DNA of 33,105 nt. Origin: Okeania sp. SIO3I5. Its GTDB lineage: Bacteria > Cyanobacteriota > Cyanobacteriia > Cyanobacteriales > Microcoleaceae. This document shows positions 1 to 7,628 of the stretch, piece after piece. The stretch covers positions 1 to 33,105 of the forward strand of contig NZ_JAAHHT010000090.1 in the NCBI RefSeq assembly GCF_010672085.1. The letters are read 5' to 3'. The notes under the pieces are model-generated. The model was not told the origin of the DNA and made no database searches. It saw only the letters and a list, made by a program, of their open reading frames with translations. Made by a program: the position numbers and the translations under genes. Positions within the stretch are counted from its first letter, which is position 1. Each line of letters starts with the position of its first letter.

Positions 1-478
1 GCCAATCAGTATTTCCAACCTCTTGATTACAAAAGCTACTGAAAAAGCTGATAACTGAAATGATCTGTGACACGAGTTAATAACTCAAAGATGAGAGCTG
101 ACCGCTGAATGCTTATCTATTAATAATGAAGAATTTTACCTTTTTGGAGTTAAAAAAACTACCAGATTGTTAGTCTAAAACTCTGAAAAAATTAGCATTT
201 TGAGCAGAGAAAGACTGAAAAATTAATCTAAGAATTCTGCCAATCAGTATTTCCAACCTCTTGATTACAAAAGCTACTGAAAAAGCTGATAACTGAAATG
301 ATCTGTGACACGAGTTAATAACTCAAAGATGAGAGCTGACCGCTGAATGCTTATCTATTAATAATCAAGAATTTCACATTTTTGGAATTGAAAAAACTAC
401 CAGATTGTTAGTCTAAAACTCTGAAAAAATTAGCATTTTGAGCAGAGAAAGACTGAAAAATTAATCTAATAATTCTGC
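1..478. repeat. 238-bp unit duplicated in tandem
   Basis: Two head-to-tail copies, 1-238 and 239-476, followed by the first two bases (GC) of a third. The copies differ at only a few positions, clustered around 126-150 and 364-388, so the duplication is fairly recent. Copy 1 may continue beyond the left edge. No reading frame of note runs through it. Each copy carries a GCTGAATGCTTA end (about 104-115 and 342-353) that belongs to the dispersed GCATTCAGC repeat family also seen near 12.2 and 24.8 kb. Confidence 0.95.
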
Positions 479-632
479 TGGAATTTGAAACTATTTGTTA
501 TATCTTTAAAGTGAATTGGTATAAGTATTCAGCTATCAGCTCAATTTTTGAAAAAATCAAGAAAAAAATTAGCAGTAGGTTGAGCCTACCTGGCAAAACC
601 TAGTGGATCATTTCATCTGAAAAGTGCTGTAG

Positions 633-672
633 GAAGTAGGGAAGTAGGGAAGTAGGGAAGTAGGGAAGTAGG
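633..672. repeat. Five perfect copies of GAAGTAGG
   Basis: An 8-bp unit repeated five times without error in the spacer before the EF-hand gene. It resembles the short tandemly repeated sequences common in filamentous cyanobacteria. No coding role is visible. A small hairpin GTAGG-TTGAG-CCTAC (575-589) lies just upstream. Confidence 0.93.
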
Positions 673-687
673 GGAGAAAGATTGTTG

Positions 688-715
688 TTGGGTTTCGTCC
701 CTCAACCCAACCTAC
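688..715. repeat. Hairpin repeat, copy 1
   Basis: Contains TTGGGTTTC, a 7-nt loop, then AACCCAACCTAC. The arms can fold on each other (TTGGGTT with AACCCAA). The reverse complement recurs at 1596-1623 with identical arms and a different loop, so the EF-hand gene lies between two inverted copies. Confidence 0.8.
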
Positions 716-817
716 ATCTAATTAGCTAATGAGCAATTACAACTAAATTAACTCAAACGTTATAGATAATGATAATATCAAGACGTTCATATAGTTTTCT
801 TGACTTAATAAGTAGAA

Positions 818-1408
818 ATGTCTCCAGAACAATTTTCATCATCCAGTGTTTGGCGTACCAGAATTAAGACTTACTTCAAACTTATGGATGTGGATAAAAA
901 TGGGGTTTTAACTCTCTCCGACTTTGAAGAAATTGCAAATCGTTTAATTCAACTTCAAAATGATTCATCAATGAATGAAAAAATTCGCGAGATGTGTTAT
1001 TCTCTGTTTCAAAATTTTATGGCTGGAGGAGGACCAGTTGATAGTAACACTCGAATTAGTGAAGAAGATTTGATTGCTAATGCTGCACAGGCCGTATCAT
1101 TATCATTAGTTGAATCACCAGATCAAAAATATGAAGTAGCTAGATATAAAAACGAGCTTTTCTTCGATATTATTGACACCGATCATTCTGGGGAAATATC
1201 TCGCGAAGAGTACCGAAAGTACCTAGCAATATATACCGGAATAGAAAAACCTGACCAAGCTGACCAAGCTTTTGATAGCATTGACTCAGATAAGTCAGGT
1301 TCAATTAGTCGTGAGGAGTTTATCGAAGCTCATAGACGCTACTGGTTTGAAATTGGAGGTGATAAAGATAATTCTCCTCTTCCTTATGGACAGTTACTCG
1401 ATTCATAG
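818..1408 (+). CDS. EF-hand calcium-binding protein
   Basis: A 196-residue protein with three well-formed EF-hand loops: residues 24-35 (D-x-D-x-N-G, ending in D rather than E), 120-131 (D-T-D-H-S-G...E) and 156-167 (D-S-D-K-S-G...E). A fourth, degenerate hand seems to lie near residues 75-86, so the layout is four-handed as in the calexcitin / sarcoplasmic calcium-binding group. There is no signal peptide or membrane segment, so it is probably a cytosolic Ca2+ sensor or buffer. The start is the first ATG of the frame; only weak Shine-Dalgarno-like sequence precedes it. It stands alone, with spacers of over 300 bp on the left and about 860 bp on the right. The target or process is unknown. 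The EF-hand assignment is firm; the function is inference. Confidence 0.93.
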   Translation: MSPEQFSSSSVWRTRIKTYFKLMDVDKNGVLTLSDFEEIANRLIQLQNDSSMNEKIREMCYSLFQNFMAGGGPVDSNTRISEEDLIANAAQAVSLSLVESPDQKYEVARYKNELFFDIIDTDHSGEISREEYRKYLAIYTGIEKPDQADQAFDSIDSDKSGSISREEFIEAHRRYWFEIGGDKDNSPLPYGQLLDS

Positions 1409-2089
1409 AACTTTAGTAATGGTCGACGAGTAGAGGTTTTGGTCGGAATATTTATCTAAAAAAGAAGTTATACCGACCTGCCTAACTACCTCTATAGAAC
1501 TACTCAAGTTTTTTCACAAGTGTTTTGTCACAGATTATTTCGAGTTTCTGGAAGAATGAAAAAAGCAAATTTAAAAGTTAATATCTCAACTAAAAGTAGG
1601 TTGGGTTCAAGAATGAAACCCAACACTATATATAGTGGCGTTTAAATTCCAAATATCTACTGGTTAAGCAGTACCGATTTTAGTTAACTTGCTTCTTAGA
1701 TAGCCACCTAAAAAAAATCAATATAGCTTCCTTCTTACTTTCCTCGACTACAAAGCAGTTAACCTATCAAACTACGAGAACATCAAGGGAGAGAAATTAG
1801 TCATTTATCTTTAGAGAAATTCAAGCGATCGCCTTTCCCGTCAAAATTCCCTTAACTACCCAACATTTTCATTCTCTGAAGCTCCCAAAAACTGACGCCA
1901 GAAAAAAATAAAGCTTGCATCCTCAAACTAACTCTGATAGTATTATGTTAGTGGGGTTAACTCGTCCATAAGCTAGACTTTTTATTCAACAGTAAACACT
2001 AAAAATATCAAGCGATTGCTCAACTAACCCTTTTAAAAGTCATAAACATAATCAAAGTAAAAGAACAAGCTAACCTCTTGTCAAGCCAA
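1409..2089. other. Spacer without a recognised gene
   Basis: AT-rich sequence downstream of the EF-hand gene. It contains the second hairpin repeat (1596-1623), a perfect 14-bp palindrome CACTATATATAGTG (1624-1637) and one HIP1 site near 1825. No supported ORF or RNA gene was found, and no clear terminator follows the EF-hand gene. Confidence 0.6.
1596..1623. repeat. Hairpin repeat, copy 2 (inverted)
   Basis: GTAGGTTGGGTT, a 7-nt loop, then GAAACCCAA. This is the inverse of the copy at 688-715: both arms (12 and 9 nt) are identical and the loop differs completely. Conserved stem with a free loop suggests selection on or spread as a hairpin. Confidence 0.8.
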
Positions 2090-2220
2090 ACCAAACCAAT
2101 AAACTTATTTAAGGCTTCAACAAAACCTTATAATCCCATAAATCTCAGAATCTACCACTAAATCTTTCAAATTTTAAACTAGCTCCGACCCCAAAATTAA
2201 ATACCAAGAATTAAACATTC
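2090..2220 (-). pseudogene. Decayed fragment of a cobW 3' region
   Basis: On the minus strand this reads LKDLV, then SEIYGI, with stop codons in frame. It aligns with the region of the intact cobW at about 2440-2550 that encodes LVEKLKDLVANYEIYRIKGF. Runs such as CCACTAAATCTTTCAA are shared exactly between the two DNA copies. It is a short, unexpressible remnant of a second cobW-like gene, lying about 300 bp downstream of the matching part of the intact one. Boundaries are approximate; similarity fades to the left of about 2090. Confidence 0.75.
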
Positions 2221-2227
2221 AAATATC

Positions 2228-2248
2228 TATCCCCGAAAAGAGGGGATA
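2228..2248 (-). terminator. Possible terminator hairpin after cobW
   Basis: Stem TATCCCC (2228-2234) with GGGGATA (2242-2248) and a 7-nt loop, beginning 20 bp past the cobW stop codon in the direction of transcription. There is no strong U-tract after it, so it is only a candidate end of the hupE-cobW transcript. Confidence 0.4.
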
Positions 2249-2267
2249 AAATATTTCACTTAATTAC

Positions 2268-3314
2268 TTAATTAGAGAAGTTATTACCCAACTCCAACTG
2301 AATATTTTCTACTTTTAGATGGCGACCAATTAAAACCAACTTAGTTTGTCTAACTTCCTGTTTTTTCCAGAGACGGTCATAAAAATAATCAAAGCGATCG
2401 CCTACCCCCTGCAAAACTAAACGCATAGATTTATTTGGCACTGCCACAAAACCTTTAATCCGATAAATCTCATAATTTGCCACTAAATCTTTCAACTTTT
2501 CAACTAACTCCTTCGGTTCAAACTCTTGCTCCAAAATTAAATTTACAGAATTAATTTCATCATCATGTTCGTGTTCTTCCTCCGTATCATGGTGACTAGG
2601 ACGAGAATCCAAATTATCCTCAACAGCAGCATTAAAACCCAACAATAAATCTGGATTAATTTCTCCTCCGATACAAGGAACTATTTTCACAGTTTGAGGC
2701 AACTGTTCCTTTAACCAATTTTGCACTTTATTAGAAATAGCTTTATCCACCATATCAACCTTAGTCAATAACACCAAATCTGCACAAGCTAACTGGTCTT
2801 CAAATAACTCCTCAATAGGAGTTTCATGGTCTAAATTTGGGTCAGCTTGACGTTGAGCTTCCAAAGCATCAATATCACCAACCAAACTACCATTTGCCAC
2901 CGCCTCACAATCAACAACAGTAACAACTCCATCCACCGTAGCAGAAGTCTTAATTTGCGGCCAACGAAATGCTTGTACCAAAGGTTTTGGTAATGCTAAC
3001 CCAGAAGTTTCTATTAAAATAGAATCAATTTTTTCTCGACGTTTTAATAGTTCTTGCATAGTCGGAAAAAATTCCTCTTGTACCGTACAGCAAAGACAAC
3101 CATTTGTTAGTTCAAAAATATTATTATTAACATCTTCCTCATCACAAACTTGACAGGAACGTAACAACTCTCCATCTATACCAACTTCGCCAAATTCATT
3201 TACCAAAACTGCAATGCGACGACCTTGATTATTTTGTAATAAATGGCGAATTGTCGTAGTTTTACCACTACCGAGAAAACCTGTAATTACAGTAACTGGA
3301 ATTTTAGCACTCAT
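2268..3314 (-). CDS. cobW: CobW-family (COG0523) metal-handling GTPase
   Basis: A 348-residue G3E GTPase. It has the P-loop GFLGSGKTT (12-20), an ETSG motif (102-105), the CxCC metal motif GCLCC (72-76), a TKVD guanine-specificity motif (184-187), and a His/Glu/Asp-rich stretch HHDTEEEHEHDD (241-252) ahead of the CobW C-terminal domain. A second cysteine pair is at C54/C57. Family members bind a metal at CxCC and deliver it to a client in a GTP-dependent way. Being last in an operon with a cobalamin riboswitch argues for Co2+ delivery in B12 synthesis, but zinc-type COG0523 proteins look similar. The gap from the preceding gene is 200 bp and holds an inverted-repeat element, so cobW may depend on read-through. 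The ATG start gives the usual N terminus directly before the P-loop. Confidence 0.9.
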   Translation of the reverse strand: MSAKIPVTVITGFLGSGKTTTIRHLLQNNQGRRIAVLVNEFGEVGIDGELLRSCQVCDEEDVNNNIFELTNGCLCCTVQEEFFPTMQELLKRREKIDSILIETSGLALPKPLVQAFRWPQIKTSATVDGVVTVVDCEAVANGSLVGDIDALEAQRQADPNLDHETPIEELFEDQLACADLVLLTKVDMVDKAISNKVQNWLKEQLPQTVKIVPCIGGEINPDLLLGFNAAVEDNLDSRPSHHDTEEEHEHDDEINSVNLILEQEFEPKELVEKLKDLVANYEIYRIKGFVAVPNKSMRLVLQGVGDRFDYFYDRLWKKQEVRQTKLVLIGRHLKVENIQLELGNNFSN

Positions 3315-3392
3315 AATTTTATTATTTTAGGGAATAGGGAATAGGGAACAGAAAAGAAGAAAAAAACTGTACTTCATAAATTTGGGAAATGC

Positions 3393-3506
3393 TATAGCAA
3401 TCCTATTTAGGTTGTAATATTTTTCTAGTATTAGTTAACCTTGTAAAGGCGATCAACTCAAATTAATTATTATAAAAATTGTCACTACCAATTTAGGATT
3501 GCTATA
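3393..3506. mobile_element. Small inverted-repeat element (MITE-like)
   Basis: About 114 bp bounded by TATAGCAATCCTA (3393-3405) and its exact reverse complement TAGGATTGCTATA (3494-3506). The similarity extends inward to roughly 17 of 20 bases. TA sits at both ends, as expected for insertion at a TA target by Tc1/mariner-IS630-type transposition. It has no coding capacity and lies between the DUF1636 gene and cobW in the same operon. The class is inferred from structure only. Confidence 0.75.
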
Positions 3507-3514
3507 TATATTTC

Positions 3515-3919
3515 TTAAGTCTCTGCAAAAGTTAACGGTGGAACTCTTGCCAAAACACCTTTTTTTAGTTTTTCAGGTCGTTCTGACCAAGACAATAACC
3601 CATCAGGTTGAGAATAATAAAGACTTGCAAATTCTAATAATGCTGCTGACACTTCAGACAAAGTTTCAGTTTGATAAGGTATATCTCCAAATACATAAGT
3701 ATGCTTACCAGGAGCAGCAAAAGAAACAGCACAAAAGTGACTACAAGCACTCATACATTCCACTGGTTTGATAGAAAAGTTATTACTTAATTGCCAATTT
3801 TTATGCTGTTGAGAAAGTTGTTTCAGTAGTTTTTCTCCCCCACTAATACCTTGTCTTTTTCCATCTTGCCAAACACTTGCACAAGTAGTACAAACAAATA
3901 GAATATGTGGCGTTGACAT
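3515..3919 (-). CDS. DUF1636-type cysteine-rich metal-binding protein
   Basis: A 134-residue protein with cysteines C10-x2-C13 at the N terminus and C55-x3-C59-x3-C63 (CMSACSHFC) in the middle. This arrangement is like thioredoxin-fold [2Fe-2S] ferredoxins and matches the DUF1636 / COG5469 family of predicted metal-binding proteins. No membrane segments. It lies between a HupE-like permease gene (145 bp upstream) and cobW, in an operon headed by a cobalamin riboswitch. A role in cobalt handling or redox support of B12 synthesis is inferred from this context only. The ATG start places the first cysteine motif at residue 10, as expected. Its stop codon is 8 bp from the end of the inverted-repeat element. 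Confidence 0.82.
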   Translation of the reverse strand: MSTPHILFVCTTCASVWQDGKRQGISGGEKLLKQLSQQHKNWQLSNNFSIKPVECMSACSHFCAVSFAAPGKHTYVFGDIPYQTETLSEVSAALLEFASLYYSQPDGLLSWSERPEKLKKGVLARVPPLTFAET

Positions 3920-4064
3920 TTCGTTTTTTTTGATAAAATTTATAGGATAAATTGAATAGTTTGACAGCCATTATTATGAATAAATTAGCCAGGTAAAAAC
4001 AGGTAAAAATTTTAGGTTTTATTGTTGCTCTGGAATGTACCTGACTAATTTGAAAAACGTTGTT

Positions 4065-4745
4065 TTAGCCTAAGATAGCACTTGTAAAAAACACCACTCC
4101 AATAGCACTTATAGCTAAACCTAAAAAACGCATTAACGAAAAGAATTGATTTTCCCAATAACTACTCACTAATTCCGCACACTTCATTGCCAATAATGCT
4201 ATAAAAAATTGAACAGCAGTAAAACCTATCAAATATGCTAATAATGGTGTCATTTCTACACCAATAATTGCTTCTCCATAAGCATAACCATGGAATATAC
4301 CAGCAACCCCAGCAAACATAATTAGTAGAGAAGTCTTTAGGGTTGGTTTCAAAACTAACATTGCACCAAAACCAACTACTGAAAGGGCGATCGCTATTTC
4401 TGTCAAAGGCAGATCGATACTGAGAAGATGAATACCTGTTCCTAGCATTGCTGTAGCGAGAAAAGATGCTAGTATTAATATACCATTAGGGATTTTTGCT
4501 GCTATTAATCCCACTGCTACTACGAAAGCCAAATGATCGATACCAATTATGGGATGTCCCATTCCAGAAAGTAAACCTTCCCAAAAATTAGCTGGCGTTT
4601 TTCCTCCCATTGGATGGTGAGCCATTGCTGATTTTATGGTGCTGAAGAAAATTAAACTTGTACAAGTAAGTATTAGAATAGACCTAATTGTCTTAAACTG
4701 ATTACCCAACTTACTTTTTCTAGGCTCACTATGTTTATATACCAT
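4065..4745 (-). CDS. HupE/UreJ-family permease, probable cobalt transporter
   Basis: A 226-residue membrane protein. An N-terminal signal-like helix (about residues 19-40) ends SAMA, and cleavage there would expose HHPMGG, a His-rich start typical of HupE. The signature HPIIGIDH is at residues 64-71, followed by about six hydrophobic helices. Family members carry Ni2+ or Co2+ into the cell. The cobalamin riboswitch immediately upstream favours Co2+, as has been predicted for riboswitch-controlled HupE proteins. The chosen ATG has GAGG six bases before it; the overlapping ATG at 4749 hits a stop after four codons. First gene of a probable hupE-DUF1636-cobW transcript. Substrate is inferred, not shown. 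Confidence 0.88.
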   Translation of the reverse strand: MVYKHSEPRKSKLGNQFKTIRSILILTCTSLIFFSTIKSAMAHHPMGGKTPANFWEGLLSGMGHPIIGIDHLAFVVAVGLIAAKIPNGILILASFLATAMLGTGIHLLSIDLPLTEIAIALSVVGFGAMLVLKPTLKTSLLIMFAGVAGIFHGYAYGEAIIGVEMTPLLAYLIGFTAVQFFIALLAMKCAELVSSYWENQFFSLMRFLGLAISAIGVVFFTSAILG

Positions 4746-4781
4746 CCATACCTCGCAGATGTATTGATTATTTTTCTTAAA

Positions 4782-4945
4782 TGTAGGCGGGCATTCTGGC
4801 TTAATAAATTTAAGATTTTACATTTCAAAAATTTCAAATCTTAAATCATCTTACAGTTGCGGGACAGCGTTGGATTTACACCAAACTTTCCCCCTTGCCT
4901 CTAACGACTGACCCCCGTTAGAACCCACATAGGGTTATAAATATA
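4782..4945 (-). promoter_or_regulatory. Cobalamin (B12) riboswitch
   Basis: On the minus strand the core reads GGTGTAAATCCAACGCTGTC then CCGCAACTGTAA, matching the B12-box consensus closely. It is preceded by GGGGGAAAGTTT and by two small stems (AACCC/GGGTT; CTAACG/CGTTAG). It is followed by the 3' conserved element AGCCAGAATGCCCGCCTAC (about 4783-4801). An extra hairpin TTTAAGATTT/AAATCTTAAA lies between them (about 4809-4843). The aptamer ends about 37 nt before the hupE start, so it probably represses the operon when cobalamin is plentiful, by blocking the GAGG ribosome site or by early termination. Exact ends are approximate. Confidence 0.93.
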
Positions 4946-5607
4946 TCACAAAATTTCTCATGTAAGTCAAGTCAGTTTGAATTTTTACAAAAATTTCAAC
5001 ATTTTATTCTTAAAAAATATTTTCAAGCTAGCAGATCAACATCTAAATCCAGACTAGCCAGAAAACTAATACATTTTGAGTAGGTAGGTAAAACAGCCTT
5101 CAAATTAGTAACGTATACACTACATAAGTCAGAATCTGAAAGTCTCTTCAGATAAGAAATAAATTATATAGCACTCGAAGCAAAGATTAGGACATTTCTA
5201 AATCCTGTTTGCGGAGCATTTCCCTATAAGAAAAACCCTTGTGCCTGTTTACTATTCCCTATTCCCTATTCCCGCTTCGCGTAGCGCTATACCAGTAAAT
5301 GGACATAAAAAATGTTAATACTAAGAATTAGAAAATCAAGCCATAAACCAGTTTTTATAAAATTTTCAGCCTTTTGAATCCAAATTGCTATTTTATAGAT
5401 AATTAAATCATTCGATCTATTTTTATTGAATTTTATTTAAAATTAGAATGCCTAAAATTATCTTATATAATTTAAGATAGAGGTAAAAATTATACAATCA
5501 AACATAAAAAATAACTACAGGAGTAGTACGAAAACACTCATCCTCAAATAATCACGACTTAACCCCTTCACAAACGAAGATAACCATAACCAAGGAAAAA
5601 AACAAAT
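4946..5607. other. AT-rich divergent spacer before clpX
   Basis: It should hold the promoters of the riboswitch operon (minus) and clpX (plus), but no promoter could be assigned with confidence. It contains a CTATTCC-type tandem run (about 5253-5270) followed by the palindromic motif CGCTTCGCGTAGCG (about 5271-5284). No supported ORF. Confidence 0.55.
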
Positions 5608-6969
5608 ATGTCCAGATACGATTCTCACCTTAAATGCTCATTTTGTGGCAAGTCCCAAGATCAAGTCCGCAAATTAATAGCAGGTCCAGGTGTTTATATT
5701 TGCGATGAATGCGTAGAACTTTGTAACGAGATATTAGAAGAAGAATTATTTCAGTCTAACAAAAATAACGCTTCGGCTAGTCTAATGGAGCCACAATCAG
5801 AAAATAAAAAGCATTTAGATAAGAGTACAATTCCTTTAGAAAAAGTTCCCAAACCTACGGAAATTAAGCAATATTTAGATGCTCATGTAATTGGACAACA
5901 CCAGGCTAAAAAAGTGCTGTCAGTCGCAGTATACAATCACTACAAACGTCTGAGTTGTCAAACAAAAAATAATTCCCAGAAGAGTGTTGACTCTGATGTA
6001 GAATTACAAAAATCTAATATTCTCTTGATGGGTCCGACAGGTTGTGGCAAGACTCTATTAGCTCAAACTTTAGCAGAACTACTAGATGTACCATTTGCAG
6101 TAGCAGATGCAACTACCCTTACCGAAGCTGGTTATGTAGGAGATGATGTAGAAAATATTTTGTTAAGATTATTGCAAGTAGCAGATTTGGATATAGAAGC
6201 TGCTCAAAGAGGAATTATATATATAGATGAAATAGATAAAATTGCCCGTAAAAGTGAAAATACTTCTATCACGCGAGATGTATCTGGAGAAGGCGTACAA
6301 CAAGCTTTATTAAAAATATTGGAGGGGACAGTAGTAAATGTTCCCCCACAAGGTGGGCGTAAACATCCCTATCAAGATTTTATTCAGCTTGATACTAGCT
6401 CAATTTTGTTTATTTGTGGTGGTGCTTTTGTAGGTCTGGAAAAAATTGTTGAACAACGACAGGGAAAAAAATCGTTGGGTTTTATTCAGAACGAAAATAT
6501 TAATCAAGGTAGTATAGCTTTACCATCAAAAGAAAAACGGAATATTAATATACTGAAAAATTTAGAACCAGATGATTTAGTAAAGTTTGGTTTAATTCCA
6601 GAGTTTATTGGAAGAATGCCAGTTTTAACAGTAATTGACCCATTAGATGAAACTGCATTAATGAAAATATTAACCGAACCACAGAATGCTTTGGTTAAGC
6701 AGTATCAAAAATTATTAAAGATGGATAATGTCAAGTTAGAATTTGAAAACGAAGCTCTCACGGCGATCGCTCAAGAAGCATATAGACGTAAAACAGGAGC
6801 TAGAGCATTACGAGGTATTTTAGAAGAATTAATGTTAGATGTTATGTACGAATTACCATCCCGTGAAGATGTTACCCGCTGCAGTATCACTAAAGAAATG
6901 GTAGAAAAACGTTCTACTGCTGAGTTATTATGGCATCCTACATGGCATAAAAAACATGAGTCGGCTTAG
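5608..6969 (+). CDS. clpX: ClpX, ATP-dependent unfoldase subunit of Clp protease
   Basis: A 453-residue AAA+ protein. The N-terminal zinc-binding domain has C10, C13, C32 and C35. Walker A GPTGCGKT is at 142-149, pore loop GYVG at 175-178, Walker B IIYIDE at 203-208, the ClpP-docking tripeptide LGF at 290-292, and a sensor-2 segment KTGARALRG near the C terminus. Length and all motifs match cyanobacterial ClpX. It unfolds tagged or recognised proteins and feeds them to ClpP in the cytosol. An AAGGA-like ribosome site precedes the ATG. In many bacteria clpX follows tig and clpP; here it stands alone with over 600 bp of spacer on each side, so it has its own promoter or is a relocated or second copy. 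Confidence 0.97.
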   Translation: MSRYDSHLKCSFCGKSQDQVRKLIAGPGVYICDECVELCNEILEEELFQSNKNNASASLMEPQSENKKHLDKSTIPLEKVPKPTEIKQYLDAHVIGQHQAKKVLSVAVYNHYKRLSCQTKNNSQKSVDSDVELQKSNILLMGPTGCGKTLLAQTLAELLDVPFAVADATTLTEAGYVGDDVENILLRLLQVADLDIEAAQRGIIYIDEIDKIARKSENTSITRDVSGEGVQQALLKILEGTVVNVPPQGGRKHPYQDFIQLDTSSILFICGGAFVGLEKIVEQRQGKKSLGFIQNENINQGSIALPSKEKRNINILKNLEPDDLVKFGLIPEFIGRMPVLTVIDPLDETALMKILTEPQNALVKQYQKLLKMDNVKLEFENEALTAIAQEAYRRKTGARALRGILEELMLDVMYELPSREDVTRCSITKEMVEKRSTAELLWHPTWHKKHESA

Positions 6970-7069
6970 AGCTAATTTACAAAGTAAATATTAAAAGGCT
7001 GAATTTCTTGCTCTACTTACGCTTAGCGAGCTATCGTCGAGTAATCACAAACTTACTAAAAGCTAGTTC

Positions 7070-7097
7070 AATAATTAATAATTAATAATTAATAATT
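7070..7097. repeat. Four copies of AATAATT
   Basis: Perfect heptamer tandem repeat about 100 bp after clpX, one of several 7-bp repeat runs in this window. Confidence 0.9.
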
Positions 7098-7098
7098 A

Positions 7099-7119
7099 CC
7101 TCTTCTTATAAAGAAGAGG
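7099..7119 (+). terminator. Candidate clpX terminator hairpin
   Basis: A 9-bp perfect stem CCTCTTCTT / AAGAAGAGG around a 3-nt loop, 130 bp past clpX. A T-run follows only after about 14 nt (7134-7143), so termination here is possible but not typical. Confidence 0.5.
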
Positions 7120-7250
7120 ATTGGCTAAAAGGAATTTTTTTTTCTTCCCTTGACTGCTTTTTTCTCCATGAATGGAGAGGCTTTATACCTTGATTTTCCG
7201 GTAATGTAAGACTTTCAGCTAAGTTTACAAATCAATTCTTAGAAATATAG

Positions 7251-7286
7251 AAAAAAAGGGCATCACAACAAATATCTTGTGATGCC
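7251..7286 (-). terminator. Rho-independent terminator for the minus strand
   Basis: A perfect 10-bp stem GGCATCACAA (7259-7268) / TTGTGATGCC (7277-7286) with an 8-nt loop. On the minus strand it is followed directly by CCC-less U-rich sequence from the A-run at 7251-7257. It would end transcription coming from the nucleoside-phosphorylase-like gene at 7629-8411. It lies 340 bp past that stop codon because a 250-bp inverted-repeat element occupies the space between. Confidence 0.8.
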
Positions 7287-7297
7287 TAACTATGTCT

Positions 7298-7547
7298 AAT
7301 TAGGGCTTGCTGATTAAATATAAAAGTATTGACAGGTAAATGTTCTAGCATTTTTGAGTCCTTAAAAAGTACCAACTTTTTGGCGGTAAAAGCTCAAAAA
7401 GCTACTATTTTGGGATGATTATGGCAGAAAAATTGAGGGACAATTTTTCCAACTATATCCTCATAAAATTCCCATTTCTCCTGACTACTGACTACTGACT
7501 ACTGACTACTAGAAACAGCAAAAATACTTTTTCAGCAAACCCTAATT
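7298..7547. mobile_element. 250-bp inverted-repeat element (MITE-like)
   Basis: The ends AATTAGGGCTTGCTGA (7298-7313) and TCAGCAAACCCTAATT (7532-7547) are inverted repeats with one mismatch in 16. The flanking or terminal TA fits a TA-target transposon. No ORF inside. It contains four copies of GACTACT (7483-7510). A diverged second copy of its right half lies at about 30120-30240. It separates the gene at 7629 from its likely terminator. Confidence 0.78.
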
Positions 7548-7628
7548 ATTTTCATACTGCCAACTCCCACTAAGCTAGAACGTATTTTAAATGCCTATTA
7601 GCAAGAATGAGCGAACTCATACCAATTC

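Noticed and set aside
1624-1637. CACTATATATAGTG palindrome considered as a terminator
   Set aside because: AT-rich stem with no U-tract and over 200 bp from the EF-hand stop codon.
3499-3771. Plus-strand 90-codon frame
   Set aside because: Antisense to the DUF1636 gene and to part of the inverted-repeat element; no ribosome site, and the minus-strand protein has clear cysteine motifs.
5271-5284. Palindrome CGCTTCGCGTAGCG considered as an operator
   Set aside because: Such motifs are scattered in cyanobacterial spacers; nothing here ties it to a regulator.
7070-7510. Heptamer repeats considered as a CRISPR array
   Set aside because: Units are 7 bp and contiguous, with no spacers.
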